From a gamma proteobacterium HdN1 (GTDB lineage: Bacteria; Pseudomonadota; Gammaproteobacteria; Pseudomonadales; Ketobacteraceae), in the NCBI GenBank assembly GCA_000198515.1, contig FP929140.1, forward strand, positions 2,082,527 through 2,146,526: a stretch of 64,000 nucleotides of DNA, written 5' to 3'. Every line of letters begins with the position of its first letter. The stretch's first letter is position 1. Below the pieces are notes generated by a model, which saw only the letters and a list, made by a program, of their open reading frames with translations, was not told the DNA's origin and made no database searches. A program made the translations under genes and the position numbers. Shown in pieces: positions 19,116 to 29,052 of the stretch.

Positions 19116-20960
19116 TCAGGGTTTCGGTTGAATCCACCAGTTGTTAATGTTGAAGTCGCCATAGAGGGGCAGCTTTTCAGGAATTGTTAATTTGCTCCAA
19201 TAAGCGACCCGGAACACCGAGATATACCATTGCGGAATTACGTAATGTCCATGCAGCAAAACGCGGTCAAGCGCGCGACAAGCGGTGATTTGTTCCTTGC
19301 GTGAACTGGCGTTGATGAGTTTCTCAACCAATTCATCCACAATGGGATCTTTAACCCCCATCAGGTTCTGGCTGCCAGGCTGATCTACGAGTTTTGAATT
19401 CCAGTAGTCGCGTTGCTCATTTCCTGGTGACAGTGATTGCGGAATGCTATTGATGATCATGTCGAAATCGAAATTTCGTATCGCTTGGATATACTGGCTA
19501 ATGTCCATGAGCCTTACGTCCATGGTGATGCCAAGTTTTTCGAGGTTCGCCTTAAAGGGGAGGGCGACGCGCTGAAAGTCTGGGCTGTAGATCGTGAGTG
19601 TAAATACGAAAGGCTCGCCAGTTTTCGTGTTGACTAGTTTTTGGTTTTCAATTTTCCATCCGGCGTCGTTCAGTAATTTCATCGCTATGCGCAGGTTTTT
19701 GCGGATATTTCCCTTCCCGTCCGTTGTGGGTTGGGTGAAAACTTCATTAAACACCGAGGCTGGTAAACGCGATTTATATTGGGTGAGCAGTGCGAGCTCA
19801 TCGCCGCTAGGAAGGCCTTCAGAGGCGCAATCGGAGTTGGAAAAATAGCTGTTAGTACGCTTGTAGGTGCTGTAAAAAAGGTTGGCGTTGGCCCACTCAA
19901 AATCGTATGCGTATTCCAGCGCCTTTCGGACTCGAATGTCTGAGAAGATTGCGCGGCGCGTGTTGAACGCAAACGCCTGCATACCGGTGGGGTTGCGATT
20001 GGGAATTTCAGTTTTAATGATGGCATGCTTGTCAAAATTGGAGCCTGTATAGGCGGTCGCCCAACGTTTGGCGCTTGCCTCTAAATTGATGTCTACGCGC
20101 CCTGATTTGAAGGCTTCGAGAATTACATCGTCGTCGCGATAAAAATCCACACGAATTTCGCCAATGTTGAAACGCCCTTTTAATGCGGGAATTTCTGCTG
20201 CCCAATAATCTGGAATGCGCTCATAAACGATGTGTTGCCCCATTTTGTATTCTTTTACACGATAGGGGCCGCTGCTGGTAAATGGTGTTGTATGGCTTCC
20301 CGCCCCAACATTGTTGAGATCACTCGCTTTTAGTACCGGCAACTGGCCTAGAATCAGCGGTAGCTCGCGGTTATCACTGTGCTTAAATGTAATCTGAACA
20401 GATCGTTCATTGAGTTCATTGAGTTTCTCTACGTCGCGATAATAGGCGGCAAAGAATGGACGTCCCTTTGTTCTCAGGTATTCGAAGCTTGCGATTACGT
20501 CAGCAGCCGTTATCTTGCTGCCGTCGGCAAATTTTGCTTGTGGGTTGATATTAAAAATAACACCTGCGTTGTTGCCAACTTCCTCGATGCTCTCTGCGAT
20601 GTAGGGATACTGCGAAAAGGGTTCATCCTCCGATCGTGTAGTGAGTGTGCCGATGGTAAGATTAATTTCATCCGGCGCTACATCTTTCGCGGTAAAAGAG
20701 TTGAAGGAGTTAAAGCTACCCTTGGCTGCCAGAACGACCTTGCCGCCTTTTGGTGCATTGGGATTGACGTAATCGAAGTGCTTGAAATCTTTCCCGTAAC
20801 GGGCGTCACCGAACATTGACTGAGAATACTTCAAGGGGGCATGATCTGCTTGAGACGCATGCGCAAGTGACGCGTAGCTGCTCCAAACCGCAAGGCAGCT
20901 AAGCGCTAGCACAAGCTTAAACACAGGGGCGACGGTCAGCTTTGTAAGTATTGTTTTCAT
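19116..20960 (-). CDS. yejA: Extracellular peptide-binding protein of the yej transporter
   Basis: Periplasmic solute-binding protein of family SBP_bac_5, which captures peptides for YejB/YejE. A signal peptide ends near LAHA at about residue 36 (LVLALSCLAVWSSYASLAHA). The mature chain has the YejA landmarks FKHFDYVNPNAPKGG, the motif FADGSKITAADVIASFEYL, YDFEWANANLFYSTYKRT and the late IINSIPQSLSPGNEQRDYW. It is 614 residues, near the E. coli 604. It lies directly upstream of yejB on the same strand and 25 bases after a second binding-protein gene. Confidence 0.93.
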   Translation of the reverse strand: MKTILTKLTVAPVFKLVLALSCLAVWSSYASLAHASQADHAPLKYSQSMFGDARYGKDFKHFDYVNPNAPKGGKVVLAAKGSFNSFNSFTAKDVAPDEINLTIGTLTTRSEDEPFSQYPYIAESIEEVGNNAGVIFNINPQAKFADGSKITAADVIASFEYLRTKGRPFFAAYYRDVEKLNELNERSVQITFKHSDNRELPLILGQLPVLKASDLNNVGAGSHTTPFTSSGPYRVKEYKMGQHIVYERIPDYWAAEIPALKGRFNIGEIRVDFYRDDDVILEAFKSGRVDINLEASAKRWATAYTGSNFDKHAIIKTEIPNRNPTGMQAFAFNTRRAIFSDIRVRKALEYAYDFEWANANLFYSTYKRTNSYFSNSDCASEGLPSGDELALLTQYKSRLPASVFNEVFTQPTTDGKGNIRKNLRIAMKLLNDAGWKIENQKLVNTKTGEPFVFTLTIYSPDFQRVALPFKANLEKLGITMDVRLMDISQYIQAIRNFDFDMIINSIPQSLSPGNEQRDYWNSKLVDQPGSQNLMGVKDPIVDELVEKLINASSRKEQITACRALDRVLLHGHYVIPQWYISVFRVAYWSKLTIPEKLPLYGDFNINNWWIQPKP

Positions 20961-20985
20961 GATTCCTCGTCGAAAAGCGCGTTGA

Positions 20986-22842
20986 TTACGGTGCTATCCA
21001 CCAACCTGGAAAGCCTAGGCTAAGAGGTGGCGTTGTCGCGGGGCGTTGCAGTCGCGCCCAGTGGGCGATACGAAAACTGCCAAGATACCATTGAGGTACC
21101 GTGTAGTAATTCCATAGCAAGACTCGATCCATTGCCGCAGTGATTGTGTGGATCTCTTCAAGTGACTGGGCCACGGCAAGCCGTTCAAGCAAGTGATCCA
21201 GCACAGGATTTCGGATGCCACTATAGTTGTAAGAGCCCTGCGTGTTGGCTTGCGAACTGTGAAAGTAAGAGCGAAGCTCGTAGGAAGGGATTTGCGCCTG
21301 CGCGAAGCTGGTTACTGTAACGTCATAGTTAAAGTGATCCATGCGTGCTTTGTATTGTGCTTCATCCACGGTTCTTACTGTAGCTCCGATCCCTATTTTT
21401 TTTAAATTCCTGATGAAGGGTAAAACCACTCGTGTCATGGATGGATGATCGACCAGAAACTCAATCCAGACGGCTTTGCCTGTTTGGGTGTAAAGCTGGC
21501 TGTTTTTAAGGTGGTAACCTGAAGCCTTCAACAAGGCGAGCGCCATTTTAAGTTGCGGGCGTGGATTTCCGGAACCATCCGTTTTCGGCAGCTCAAATGG
21601 AGTAGACAACATTTCATGGTCGGGCTCAACCCCTGCGGATAGCAGCAAATCCCGTTCGGCGGGGCTGGGGGCGCCGCGAGCACCGTAATTGGTATTGGGG
21701 AAATAGGTTGTGCTGCGTCGATACGCGCTGTTGAATAAATAGCGGTTGGTCCACTCAAAGTCGAAGGCAAGCGTAAGCGCTTTACGAAAATTGAGATCGC
21801 TAAACGGTGCGCGCCTAAGGTTTAACGCAAAAAACTGGTAGTTTGCCGGTAAGCTATTCGGAATGGTCTCTTTAATGACCAGCCCGCTTCTTTGTGCCGG
21901 AAAGTTGTAGCCCGTGGCCCAGTTTTTGGCAACATATTCCACCCACGCAGATAGCTTACCAGACTTGAACGACTCAAATGCTACTGTGCGATCTCGAAAG
22001 AACTCGTAGCGGATTCGCTCAAAGTTATACTGCCGGCGATAGAAAAACTTGTTCCGAGACCAGAAATTTTCAACACGGCAAAGTTCAATGCGATGGCCAA
22101 AGTCTACGCGACACACCCGATATGGGCCGCTGAGAAGCGGTGGAACACGCAGCGAATCGGAAAAGGGGCGATCCTTCCAGAAGGCCGCTGACATGACTGG
22201 CAACTCGCCGAGTTTGAACAAGAGCTGGCGCCCAGCGCCTGGTTTTGCGTAGAAGGTAACGCGATAGTTCGAGGTTGCCTCTACGCGGAGAATGTCGCGG
22301 TACATGTCAAAGTAGCGAGGATGCGCGCCATCTTGGGTCAGAAGGCGGAAGCTTGCGACCACGTCGTGTGCAGTGATGGGAGATCCGTCGTGAAAGCGCG
22401 CGCGCGGATCAATTCCGAATGTAACCCATTGGTAGCTCTCATCAAACTCCAAATAGTTGCAGACAAGGCAGTAGGCAGATTGTGGTTCATCTGGCGACAG
22501 CAGATAGCCGCTGCTGCCGGCCATCAGCGTCTCGTTTAGCATGTCGAGATTCCAGATTCTCTGATCGGCGGCCATGCTGAGGCTCAAGCCTTTTACCGCG
22601 TAAGCATTCAGTGAATCAAAGGCACCAAATGCGGGGAGTGTGAGAGTTCCACCAACCCGTGCATTTGGGTCGGCAAAATCAAAGGACGCCGCTCCCGCTT
22701 TGTAGTGAGGCTCGCCATACAGCGCAATTGCGTTTGTCCGAGTAAACGCAAGAGCAGATGCGCAAGAGAGCAGCCCGAATAGCAGCAGGGCGCTGCGGAG
22801 TAGCGTATGGAGTGATACGGGCAAGGGTGGGCTCTCATTCAA
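20986..22842 (-). CDS. Second peptide-binding protein of the yej cluster
   Basis: SBP_bac_5-family periplasmic protein, paralogous to the gene 25 bases downstream: FDFADPNARVGGTL, FHDGSPITAHDVVASFRLL, FDFEWTNRYLFNSAYRRSTTYFPN and FAQAQIPSYELRSYF line up with it. A signal peptide LLRSALLLFGLLSCASALA is present. The 5' end is uncertain. The longest frame starts at TTG 22842. A TTG at 22824 has GAGAG 7 bases upstream. The ATG at 22838 is in another frame. It is first in the five-gene minus-strand unit and may widen the importer's peptide range, which is an inference. Confidence 0.9.
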   Translation of the reverse strand: MNESPPLPVSLHTLLRSALLLFGLLSCASALAFTRTNAIALYGEPHYKAGAASFDFADPNARVGGTLTLPAFGAFDSLNAYAVKGLSLSMAADQRIWNLDMLNETLMAGSSGYLLSPDEPQSAYCLVCNYLEFDESYQWVTFGIDPRARFHDGSPITAHDVVASFRLLTQDGAHPRYFDMYRDILRVEATSNYRVTFYAKPGAGRQLLFKLGELPVMSAAFWKDRPFSDSLRVPPLLSGPYRVCRVDFGHRIELCRVENFWSRNKFFYRRQYNFERIRYEFFRDRTVAFESFKSGKLSAWVEYVAKNWATGYNFPAQRSGLVIKETIPNSLPANYQFFALNLRRAPFSDLNFRKALTLAFDFEWTNRYLFNSAYRRSTTYFPNTNYGARGAPSPAERDLLLSAGVEPDHEMLSTPFELPKTDGSGNPRPQLKMALALLKASGYHLKNSQLYTQTGKAVWIEFLVDHPSMTRVVLPFIRNLKKIGIGATVRTVDEAQYKARMDHFNYDVTVTSFAQAQIPSYELRSYFHSSQANTQGSYNYSGIRNPVLDHLLERLAVAQSLEEIHTITAAMDRVLLWNYYTVPQWYLGSFRIAHWARLQRPATTPPLSLGFPGWWIAP

Positions 22843-22928
22843 TATCCCAAGTGTATTGTTTCACATCTATACTTAGGATATCCATTGAATTTAGTGGTCG
22901 ATTATTCGTTCAGGAGGGCGCAGTTAGT

Positions 22929-24377
22929 ATGGCGGAAACGTTTCGTGTGGCAGTGGAAGATTGGGTGGATTATCTAAGCGATGATCAGCTGCCTGCACTT
23001 GCTGCCAGCGTTCACAAACTGACCGATCTTACCGCATCGGAAGACGCGCGCGTGTCATCCTTGACCAGTGAAGTCCTAAGAGATCCCACGCTTACTTCCC
23101 GCCTTCTTCAAGTGTCCAACAGCGTAAATTATCGTAACGTTTCAGGTCAGATTGCGACGATCAATCGCGCGATTTTCTGGCTGGGATTTTCGACCGTGCG
23201 CGATACCATGCTTTCGATGAAGATCCTAGACAGTGTTCTGGAGCACTCGCCGTCCCAGCATCTGCTTTTTCTTATCGCGCGAAGTTATCATACAGCGATG
23301 CAAGCGAGCTGGATGGTAGAGGAGGTGCGACACTCGGATCGGGAAGAAGCATTCATTTCAGCATTATTGCGCCATCTGGGGGAGATGGCTTTTCTGTCGC
23401 GAGATGACGAGGTAAGCCATCGCCTAAACCTGCTGATTGATCGTCAGGGCCAAACGCCTGATGCTGCGGCGCTGGACGTGTTGGGATGCCGCTTTGATGA
23501 AGTAACCGTAGCAATCGTCAAACGATGGGGTTTAAGTCCTTTGATCGCGGAAACCATTTTGAAGCCAGAGAGCCCACGTCAAACGGTTCAAGCCATTCTT
23601 CTTGCCGAGGAGCTCTGTACTCAAGCGATACAGGGTTGGGATCATCCGGATACGCAGCTGATTATGCGAAAAATTGCTGATTTTCGACGGCTCCCTTATA
23701 AGGATTGCGCTGATAAGGCAATTTTTACCGCAGACCTTTCGCGTAAACTCGCGGCTTCTTATGGTGCAGGTGTGGTCAGACATTTAATTCCAGATGCAAA
23801 GACGACTGTAGCAAACCCGATTTATCTCCCACGAGTTAAGGAAATTCATCTGGAGGACTCGCCATTTCAACTCCAGTTGCAACAGCAAATTCTCTCTTTC
23901 CAACAAGCGAAAAAACTGGATATCAACGAGCTTTTTCGGGTAGCGATGGATGGCTTTTGTGATGGGTTGTTGTTAAAACGCGTGGCGCTTTCATTGGTCA
24001 GTCCAGATCGAAAGCAGCTTAAAACTAAAACGACACGCGGGGGTGATCTGAGTTTTAATGCTGTATTTGACGTTTCAATGCAGCAAGAGAACCTGTTTAC
24101 CCATTCAATTCGTAGTGCGCAGCCGCTTTGGATTGGATCGAGCGCCATGGCGGGAAAATCCTACCTTCTTACAGGTAGTATCTTGAAAGCTACCAAAACG
24201 AAGCACTGCCTCGTCGCACCGATCATTGTGAGCGGTAAGCCGATTGGCGTTTTTTACGCGGATTCGGGGGAAGGAGGCGAGCCCATTTCGGACTCGCAGT
24301 TTTCGGCTTTTTGTGGTGTCGTGCAGCAGGTAAATCTCGTGCTTACCAGCAATGCTGCGGCTCGCACAAAGGCGTAA
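22929..24377 (+). CDS. HDOD-domain signalling protein with C-terminal GAF-like domain
   Basis: The HDOD domain (about residues 15-220) is shown by DPTLTSRLLQVSNSVNYRN, INRAIFWLGFSTVRDTMLSM, SALLRHLGEMAFL and HRLNLLIDRQG. HDOD is a divergent HD-phosphohydrolase-like fold without a confirmed enzymatic role, found in signal transduction. The C-terminal 160 residues, from LDINELFRVAMDGFCDGL to KPIGVFYADSG, look like a GAF sensor domain. It is 482 residues from ATG 22929 with AGGAGG 12 bases upstream; the upstream open frame has no such site. It is divergent from the yej unit. Its specific role is unknown. Confidence 0.85.
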   Translation: MAETFRVAVEDWVDYLSDDQLPALAASVHKLTDLTASEDARVSSLTSEVLRDPTLTSRLLQVSNSVNYRNVSGQIATINRAIFWLGFSTVRDTMLSMKILDSVLEHSPSQHLLFLIARSYHTAMQASWMVEEVRHSDREEAFISALLRHLGEMAFLSRDDEVSHRLNLLIDRQGQTPDAAALDVLGCRFDEVTVAIVKRWGLSPLIAETILKPESPRQTVQAILLAEELCTQAIQGWDHPDTQLIMRKIADFRRLPYKDCADKAIFTADLSRKLAASYGAGVVRHLIPDAKTTVANPIYLPRVKEIHLEDSPFQLQLQQQILSFQQAKKLDINELFRVAMDGFCDGLLLKRVALSLVSPDRKQLKTKTTRGGDLSFNAVFDVSMQQENLFTHSIRSAQPLWIGSSAMAGKSYLLTGSILKATKTKHCLVAPIIVSGKPIGVFYADSGEGGEPISDSQFSAFCGVVQQVNLVLTSNAAARTKA

Positions 24378-24399
24378 ATGCACTCTTCGCTAAATGCAT

Positions 24400-25764
24400 T
24401 TAGCGCTTCGCAGTGCGCGTATCGTTGGCGTCTGCGGATTTCAGGTTAGGCACGCGCAGCACTTGGCCTAGCTGTAAAACGTCGGAGCGTAGGTTGTTGG
24501 TTTTCTTAAGTTGTGGAACGCTGGTGCCGTAGCGAGCCGCGAGCACGCTTAGGGTATCACCAGAACGCACAACATGGTCTGCTCCGTACACATAACCCTC
24601 TGCATAAACTGGGGTGGTGGTGCGGCGGGCGTTCCAGTTAACTGCAGCAAGTTTCCAAGCTACTTGTTTGCCCACGAGCAAACGCTGCGGAGCGCTCGGG
24701 TGTGTGGATGCGTGCCTTAATCCGCCATTGTAGGGCGCTAGTTCATTCACCGAGATACCCGCTTCGCTGGCAATTCGGTTCAGCGGCATGGAGTAATGGA
24801 ACTCAACGACTTCAAAACCTGATTTCGCGTCAATTGCAGGCAGTGGATCGCTGGTCGTGCCATCTAAAACGACCTGTGAAATCGCCATCAAGCGTGCAAC
24901 GTATTGCTTGGTGAGTGCGGGGATGCGGAGGCTCTGAATGCCATCGACACCTAAGTTTTGCCAAGCCGCACGGTTGTTGCCGTATCTTGCGCGAAGCGCA
25001 GCATCTACGACTGCAGGGCCGCAGTTGTATGCGGCAACAGAAAGCAACCAATTGCCATCAAATTGGCCGTTCAGCTGAGAGAGGTAGCGGAACGCGGCTT
25101 GTGTAGATTCAATAATGTCTTTGCGCCCATCGAACGCAGCGTTGGTGCGAACACCCAAGTGGCGCGCTGTGGGGCCGGTAAGTTGCCAAAGCCCAGTAGG
25201 GCCCGCAGCACTTACTGCAGACGGATTAAAGCCGCTTTCAATGATGGGGATCAGTGTGAGCTCTGCTGGGATTCGCTGCTTCCGCGCTTCACTCAGCATG
25301 TAGGGTAGTAGTTGGCTACCACTTTTCAGATGCGCACGAACGTAGTTTGGATGCCGTTTTAGCCATCGCGTTTGGTCTGCAATGGTTGCTGGTTCCAGCC
25401 CTTCTACAATGCTCATCTGGCTGTGAAAGTCGCTCCAGAAATCGATGTCGTTTTCTGCGGCAACCTTTATGCGTTCAGTTTTTCCAGATGTAATTGTAAG
25501 TTCAGCGTTTTGTTTTGATCTTTGGTAAACGATGGAGTTTTCGCTCTCATTAACGCCACCTGAATTGCTTGTTTTGTTTGTTTTTCCTCCCGGCTTGGCC
25601 CCTTCAAGTGTCGCGAGCAGTTTGTCAGAATTTACGTTTTTGGTAGCGGAGAATAGAGTTTGTTGTGGCGGTTCGACCTGGTTCTGATCTACTACCTGAG
25701 TCACACATCCAGCAATTTGTGTGCTCAGGCACGCCGCCACTAGCAGCGTTTTGCATCTATCCAT
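24400..25764 (-). CDS. mltD: Membrane-bound lytic murein transglycosylase D
   Basis: Lipoprotein that cleaves peptidoglycan glycan strands to 1,6-anhydromuropeptides. The signal peptide ends in the lipobox IAGC (Cys at residue 19). The SLT domain, around residues 160-290, has the catalytic Glu in LIPIIESGFNPSAVS, then GPTGLWQLTGPTARHLG and VAAYNCGP. A LysM repeat near the C-terminus (VVRSGDTLSVLAARYGTS) binds peptidoglycan; E. coli MltD has two, and here a second, weaker region around residues 335-390 may be a degenerate repeat. AGGA lies 7 bases before the ATG. Confidence 0.94.
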   Translation of the reverse strand: MDRCKTLLVAACLSTQIAGCVTQVVDQNQVEPPQQTLFSATKNVNSDKLLATLEGAKPGGKTNKTSNSGGVNESENSIVYQRSKQNAELTITSGKTERIKVAAENDIDFWSDFHSQMSIVEGLEPATIADQTRWLKRHPNYVRAHLKSGSQLLPYMLSEARKQRIPAELTLIPIIESGFNPSAVSAAGPTGLWQLTGPTARHLGVRTNAAFDGRKDIIESTQAAFRYLSQLNGQFDGNWLLSVAAYNCGPAVVDAALRARYGNNRAAWQNLGVDGIQSLRIPALTKQYVARLMAISQVVLDGTTSDPLPAIDAKSGFEVVEFHYSMPLNRIASEAGISVNELAPYNGGLRHASTHPSAPQRLLVGKQVAWKLAAVNWNARRTTTPVYAEGYVYGADHVVRSGDTLSVLAARYGTSVPQLKKTNNLRSDVLQLGQVLRVPNLKSADANDTRTAKR

Positions 25765-25940
25765 GAGCCTGTCCTCATATTTGTTTATTCCTTGCGCTCA
25801 AAAGCAGCCTTAGAAAGACAAGCAGCACAAGGCGTTATTCGCCAATTTCGAAGCACATCTTATGGAACTCGGAGCCCCCCCGCAATGCCTAGTTACACCA
25901 ATCTAACAAACCTTAGCAGCTCTCTTGATATTTTCCAGTG

Positions 25941-26807
25941 CTAGAAAGCGTCTTTCCATTTTCTTAAAAAGGCAAATAATTCAGTAGGTTGTGTGACACT
26001 TATAATAAAATGCTTTAAAATTGAAGTCGTGACCGTTGGGACGCTAATTCTTAAAAATGGGTTCGTTGCAAGCTCCTCCGCTAAAGATAGCGGGACGGTT
26101 TTTTCCCCTCTTGCGCGCTGGGCCGTAACCGTTTGGATGCGTGACTGTAGTGCGCCATTTTCAGGTTCCACTGCTTGAGCAAAGCGAAGGTTGCTCTGGG
26201 TGTACTCGTGAGCGCAGTAAATCTTGGTGTCGCTGGGTAGCTGGCTGATGCGCTGCAATGAGGTATAAAGTTGGTTTGCGGTGCCCCCGAATAGCCTTCC
26301 ACAGCCTGCGCCAAACAGCGTATCTCCACAAAATAGGTGAATGGGCTCACCGGCCGCCTTTAGGAGATATACAATATGGTCGATTGTGTGTCCTGGCAAA
26401 TGCCATACTTGCACCGTGTGCTGGCCAAACAGGGAGAATTCATCGCCATCTTGTTGGGATATTGCATTTCCGGGGAGCGTGCTGGCAGCAGGAGTGCGTA
26501 TAATTACTGACGGGAAGGCTGTCTGTAACTCCGCAACACCGCCAATGTGGTCTGCATGGTGGTGAGTAATCCAGATTTCAGATAGCGAGAGTGCGCTGGC
26601 ATTCAAGGCGGAAAGCACGGGGCCGGCATCACCCGGATCCACGACAACGGCGCTTTGCGTGTTGTGTAGCAACCAGACATAATTATCCTGAAAGGCGGGT
26701 AGCGCTTTGATTTGAAAGCTCGAAAGCGGTTTTGCCTGATTGGGCGCGGAAAGTGCTGGTGTTTCGTGCGTCTGTTGGGATTTGGCTTGATTGGGCTTGG
26801 AAATCAT
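25941..26807 (-). CDS. gloB: Hydroxyacylglutathione hydrolase (glyoxalase II)
   Basis: Metallo-beta-lactamase-fold enzyme that hydrolyses S-lactoylglutathione in methylglyoxal detoxification. The metal motif THHHADHIGG is intact, with further ligands in LPGHTIDHIVYL, LFCGDTLFGAGCGRLFGG and YCAHEYTQSNLRFA. The enzyme core begins at about residue 33 (KALPAFQDNYVWLL). About 30 extra N-terminal residues contain a repeated PNQAK and are unusual; no alternative in-frame start is visible. The neighbour order with the divergent methyltransferase, rnhA and dnaQ is as in E. coli and Pseudomonas. Confidence 0.95.
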   Translation of the reverse strand: MISKPNQAKSQQTHETPALSAPNQAKPLSSFQIKALPAFQDNYVWLLHNTQSAVVVDPGDAGPVLSALNASALSLSEIWITHHHADHIGGVAELQTAFPSVIIRTPAASTLPGNAISQQDGDEFSLFGQHTVQVWHLPGHTIDHIVYLLKAAGEPIHLFCGDTLFGAGCGRLFGGTANQLYTSLQRISQLPSDTKIYCAHEYTQSNLRFAQAVEPENGALQSRIQTVTAQRARGEKTVPLSLAEELATNPFLRISVPTVTTSILKHFIISVTQPTELFAFLRKWKDAF

Positions 26808-26820
26808 TAGAATACCTGAA

Positions 26821-26856
26821 TTTTAACGGGGTTTTTAACGGGGCTTTTAACGAGAG
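26821..26856 (+). repeat. Three tandem 12-bp repeats between gloB and the methyltransferase gene
   Basis: TTTTAACGGGGT, TTTTAACGGGGC and TTTTAACGAGAG follow one another. The block lies in the 58-base divergent spacer and the last copy contains GAGAG, the likely ribosome-binding site of the plus-strand gene. Confidence 0.85.
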
Positions 26857-26865
26857 AACGCCGCA

Positions 26866-27756
26866 ATGAAATTGCCACGTCTGTTCAAATCTCCACAATC
26901 TTTGCGTGGTGGGTACGTCTATGAGCAAGTGGCTCAATGGTTTCGTACGCCGGCTGGGCAATCACTTCTAACGGCTGAGGAATCGCTCTGTGAGCAAGTT
27001 GTCGCGGAGATGTTTGGCTACCACATCGTTCAGCTCGGCGTTGGGGCGCGCGGCAATTTGTGTAAAGGTAGCTCGATCCGCCATCAGGTACACGTCGTAG
27101 AGAAGGCGTGTGCATCCACTGATTTGGCGGCCGCTCAGTTCGCCGAAAATGCCAGCTCAGCGTGCAACCCGCCTTTTGGCGAAACTCGCCCACCGCTGTC
27201 GATCTTGGTGTCGAGCCTAGAGGAGCTGGCGATTGCCAATGATAGCGTAGATGTTGTGATCCTCCACCACTGCCTTGATTTTACTCTACAGCCACAGCGA
27301 ATTCTGCGTGAAGTTTCGCGCGTGGTGATTCCAGGCGGAAAAATTGTGATTGTAGGCTTTAATCCGTGGAGTCTATGGGGGATCTGGCGGATGATGAGAA
27401 GTCACCTTGCCGAGGTGCCTTGGTGTGGTAGCTTTTTAAGCCCTTATCGGGTGTCAGATTGGTTGGGCGTGCTGGATCTGCATGTAGAAGGGTATGAGTC
27501 CACGCATTTCGGCTTGCCTGTAGGAGAGAATCGTTGGGTTGGGTTTAACCGCTGGATGGGATATTTCGGAACGCGCTGGTGGCGACATGTGGGTGCGTCT
27601 TATGTCATGGTGGCGACCAAGCAAGTTTCACGAATCACTCCAGTGCGGCCCCCAATCCCAGCGGTGAAACCGTCACTTGTTGCCATCCCGCTAAAAACTC
27701 TGCCCGCATCGCGAAATATAGCCAATAAGCAGCAGGATAGGGATGAGCGGAACTAA
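26866..27756 (+). CDS. SAM-dependent methyltransferase, YafS-like
   Basis: Class I methyltransferase-fold protein in the position held by yafS between gloB and rnhA in E. coli. The C-terminal half of the fold is recognisable: [39 protein letters not shown] and [12 protein letters not shown]. The SAM-binding motif I region is poorly conserved, as is usual in this family. It is 296 residues. The stop overlaps the rnhA start by one base (TAATG), so the two are translationally coupled. The substrate is unknown. Confidence 0.85.
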   Translation: MKLPRLFKSPQSLRGGYVYEQVAQWFRTPAGQSLLTAEESLCEQVVAEMFGYHIVQLGVGARGNLCKGSSIRHQVHVVEKACASTDLAAAQFAENASSACNPPFGETRPPLSILVSSLEELAIANDSVDVVILHHCLDFTLQPQRILREVSRVVIPGGKIVIVGFNPWSLWGIWRMMRSHLAEVPWCGSFLSPYRVSDWLGVLDLHVEGYESTHFGLPVGENRWVGFNRWMGYFGTRWWRHVGASYVMVATKQVSRITPVRPPIPAVKPSLVAIPLKTLPASRNIANKQQDRDERN

Positions 27757-28217
27757 TGGATAGCGTTGAAATTTTTACCGATGGGGCTTGTAAGGGGAAT
27801 CCTGGGCCTGGCGGTTGGGGGGCAGTGCTGCGAGCCGGTCGCCACGAGAAAAGCCTGAATGGTTATGAGCAACATACCACGAACAACCGTATGGAGCTAA
27901 TGGCAGCGATTGAGGCGCTAAAAGCATTAAAAAGGCCCTGCAAGGTGCGCATCACCACGGACTCGCAGTATCTACGCAAAGGCATTACCGAATGGATACA
28001 CGGCTGGAAGCGCAAGTCTTGGAAAACCGCTTCAGGCCAGCCTGTAAAAAACGATGATTTGTGGCGTAGCTTGGATGCGGAAACTCAACGTCATCTAATT
28101 GAGTGGGATTGGGTGAAAGGACATGCCGGACATCCTGAAAATGAAAGAGCAGACCAGCTTGCAAATGATGCGATTGCAGCACGCGGTAACAGCACCGATT
28201 CAATACTCCGACCCTAA
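27756..28217 (+). CDS. rnhA: Ribonuclease HI
   Basis: Cleaves RNA in RNA-DNA hybrids such as R-loops and primers. It has 153 residues with the full active site: Asp in [17 protein letters not shown], Glu in [13 protein letters not shown], Asp in [11 protein letters not shown] and Asp in NERADQLAN. The WVKGHAGH loop holds the mobile histidine and [15 protein letters not shown] is the basic protrusion. It is coupled to the preceding methyltransferase gene and lies 2 bases before dnaQ, with which it shares a role in replication. Confidence 0.98.
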   Translation: MDSVEIFTDGACKGNPGPGGWGAVLRAGRHEKSLNGYEQHTTNNRMELMAAIEALKALKRPCKVRITTDSQYLRKGITEWIHGWKRKSWKTASGQPVKNDDLWRSLDAETQRHLIEWDWVKGHAGHPENERADQLANDAIAARGNSTDSILRP

Positions 28218-28219
28218 GG

Positions 28220-28960
28220 ATGCGCGTTTTGAGACAGATCGTATTAGACACCGAGACTACCGGCCTTGAACCTGCAGAAGGCCATCGTATTATTGAGATT
28301 GGCTGTGTTGAACTGGTGGATCGTCGCCATACGGGGCGGCACTACCATCAATATATCAACCCTGAACGCTTGGTAGATGCGGGCGCAATGGCGGTGCACG
28401 GTATTACCAACGAGTTTCTCGCTGACAAGCCAAAGTTTGCGGAAATCGCTGATGCGTTCTTTGAGTTTATTAACGGTGCTGAGCTGGTGATACATAATGC
28501 CGCGTTTGACGTTGGCTTTATCAACCACGAGTTTAACCTGCTAAAGCGTTTTGGCACGGTAGGTGAGCATTGCAGCGTACTGGACACGCTACTGATGGCG
28601 CGTAAAAAGCATCCTGGCCAGAAAAACAATCTAGATGCACTTTGCCGGCGTTACGAGATTGATAACTCGCAACGTGAGCTGCATGGTGCTTTATTAGACG
28701 CCCAGATTCTTGCGGACGTCTACCTTGCGATGACCGGCGGCCAGACCGCTTTGAGTTTTTCTTCTGGTGATGAGGGGCAAAGCGGAGCCGCCTCTGTTGC
28801 CACGGTTCAGCGTTTTTCAGACAACCGTGCGCCCCTCAAGGTAATACGAGCGAGCCAAGCGGAGATTGAGGCGCACGAGCAATATGTGCAACTGCTTGAT
28901 AAGCGTTCTTCAGGTAACACAGTGTATCGTAAGTACAGCCCCAGCAGCGAGCCTAACTAG
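28220..28960 (+). CDS. dnaQ: DNA polymerase III epsilon subunit (3'-5' proofreading exonuclease)
   Basis: Proofreading subunit of the replicative polymerase. The DEDDh motifs are intact: Exo I VLDTETTGL (Asp10, Glu12), Exo II LVIHNAAFDVGF and Exo III HGALLDAQILADVYLAMTGG. The C-terminal tail that contacts the alpha subunit extends to 246 residues. The start is ATG 28220; TTG at 28229 has AAGG at better spacing and would remove three residues. In E. coli rnhA and dnaQ are divergent; here they run in the same direction. Confidence 0.97.
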   Translation: MRVLRQIVLDTETTGLEPAEGHRIIEIGCVELVDRRHTGRHYHQYINPERLVDAGAMAVHGITNEFLADKPKFAEIADAFFEFINGAELVIHNAAFDVGFINHEFNLLKRFGTVGEHCSVLDTLLMARKKHPGQKNNLDALCRRYEIDNSQRELHGALLDAQILADVYLAMTGGQTALSFSSGDEGQSGAASVATVQRFSDNRAPLKVIRASQAEIEAHEQYVQLLDKRSSGNTVYRKYSPSSEPN

Positions 28961-29052
28961 GCCGCGCAGATCATCGCTGGTTTCGAAAGCAAGGCAAATC
29001 AGGAATGCCTTGCCTATACTAAGTTCAGACTTGTATCTCCAAGGATTCCGTG

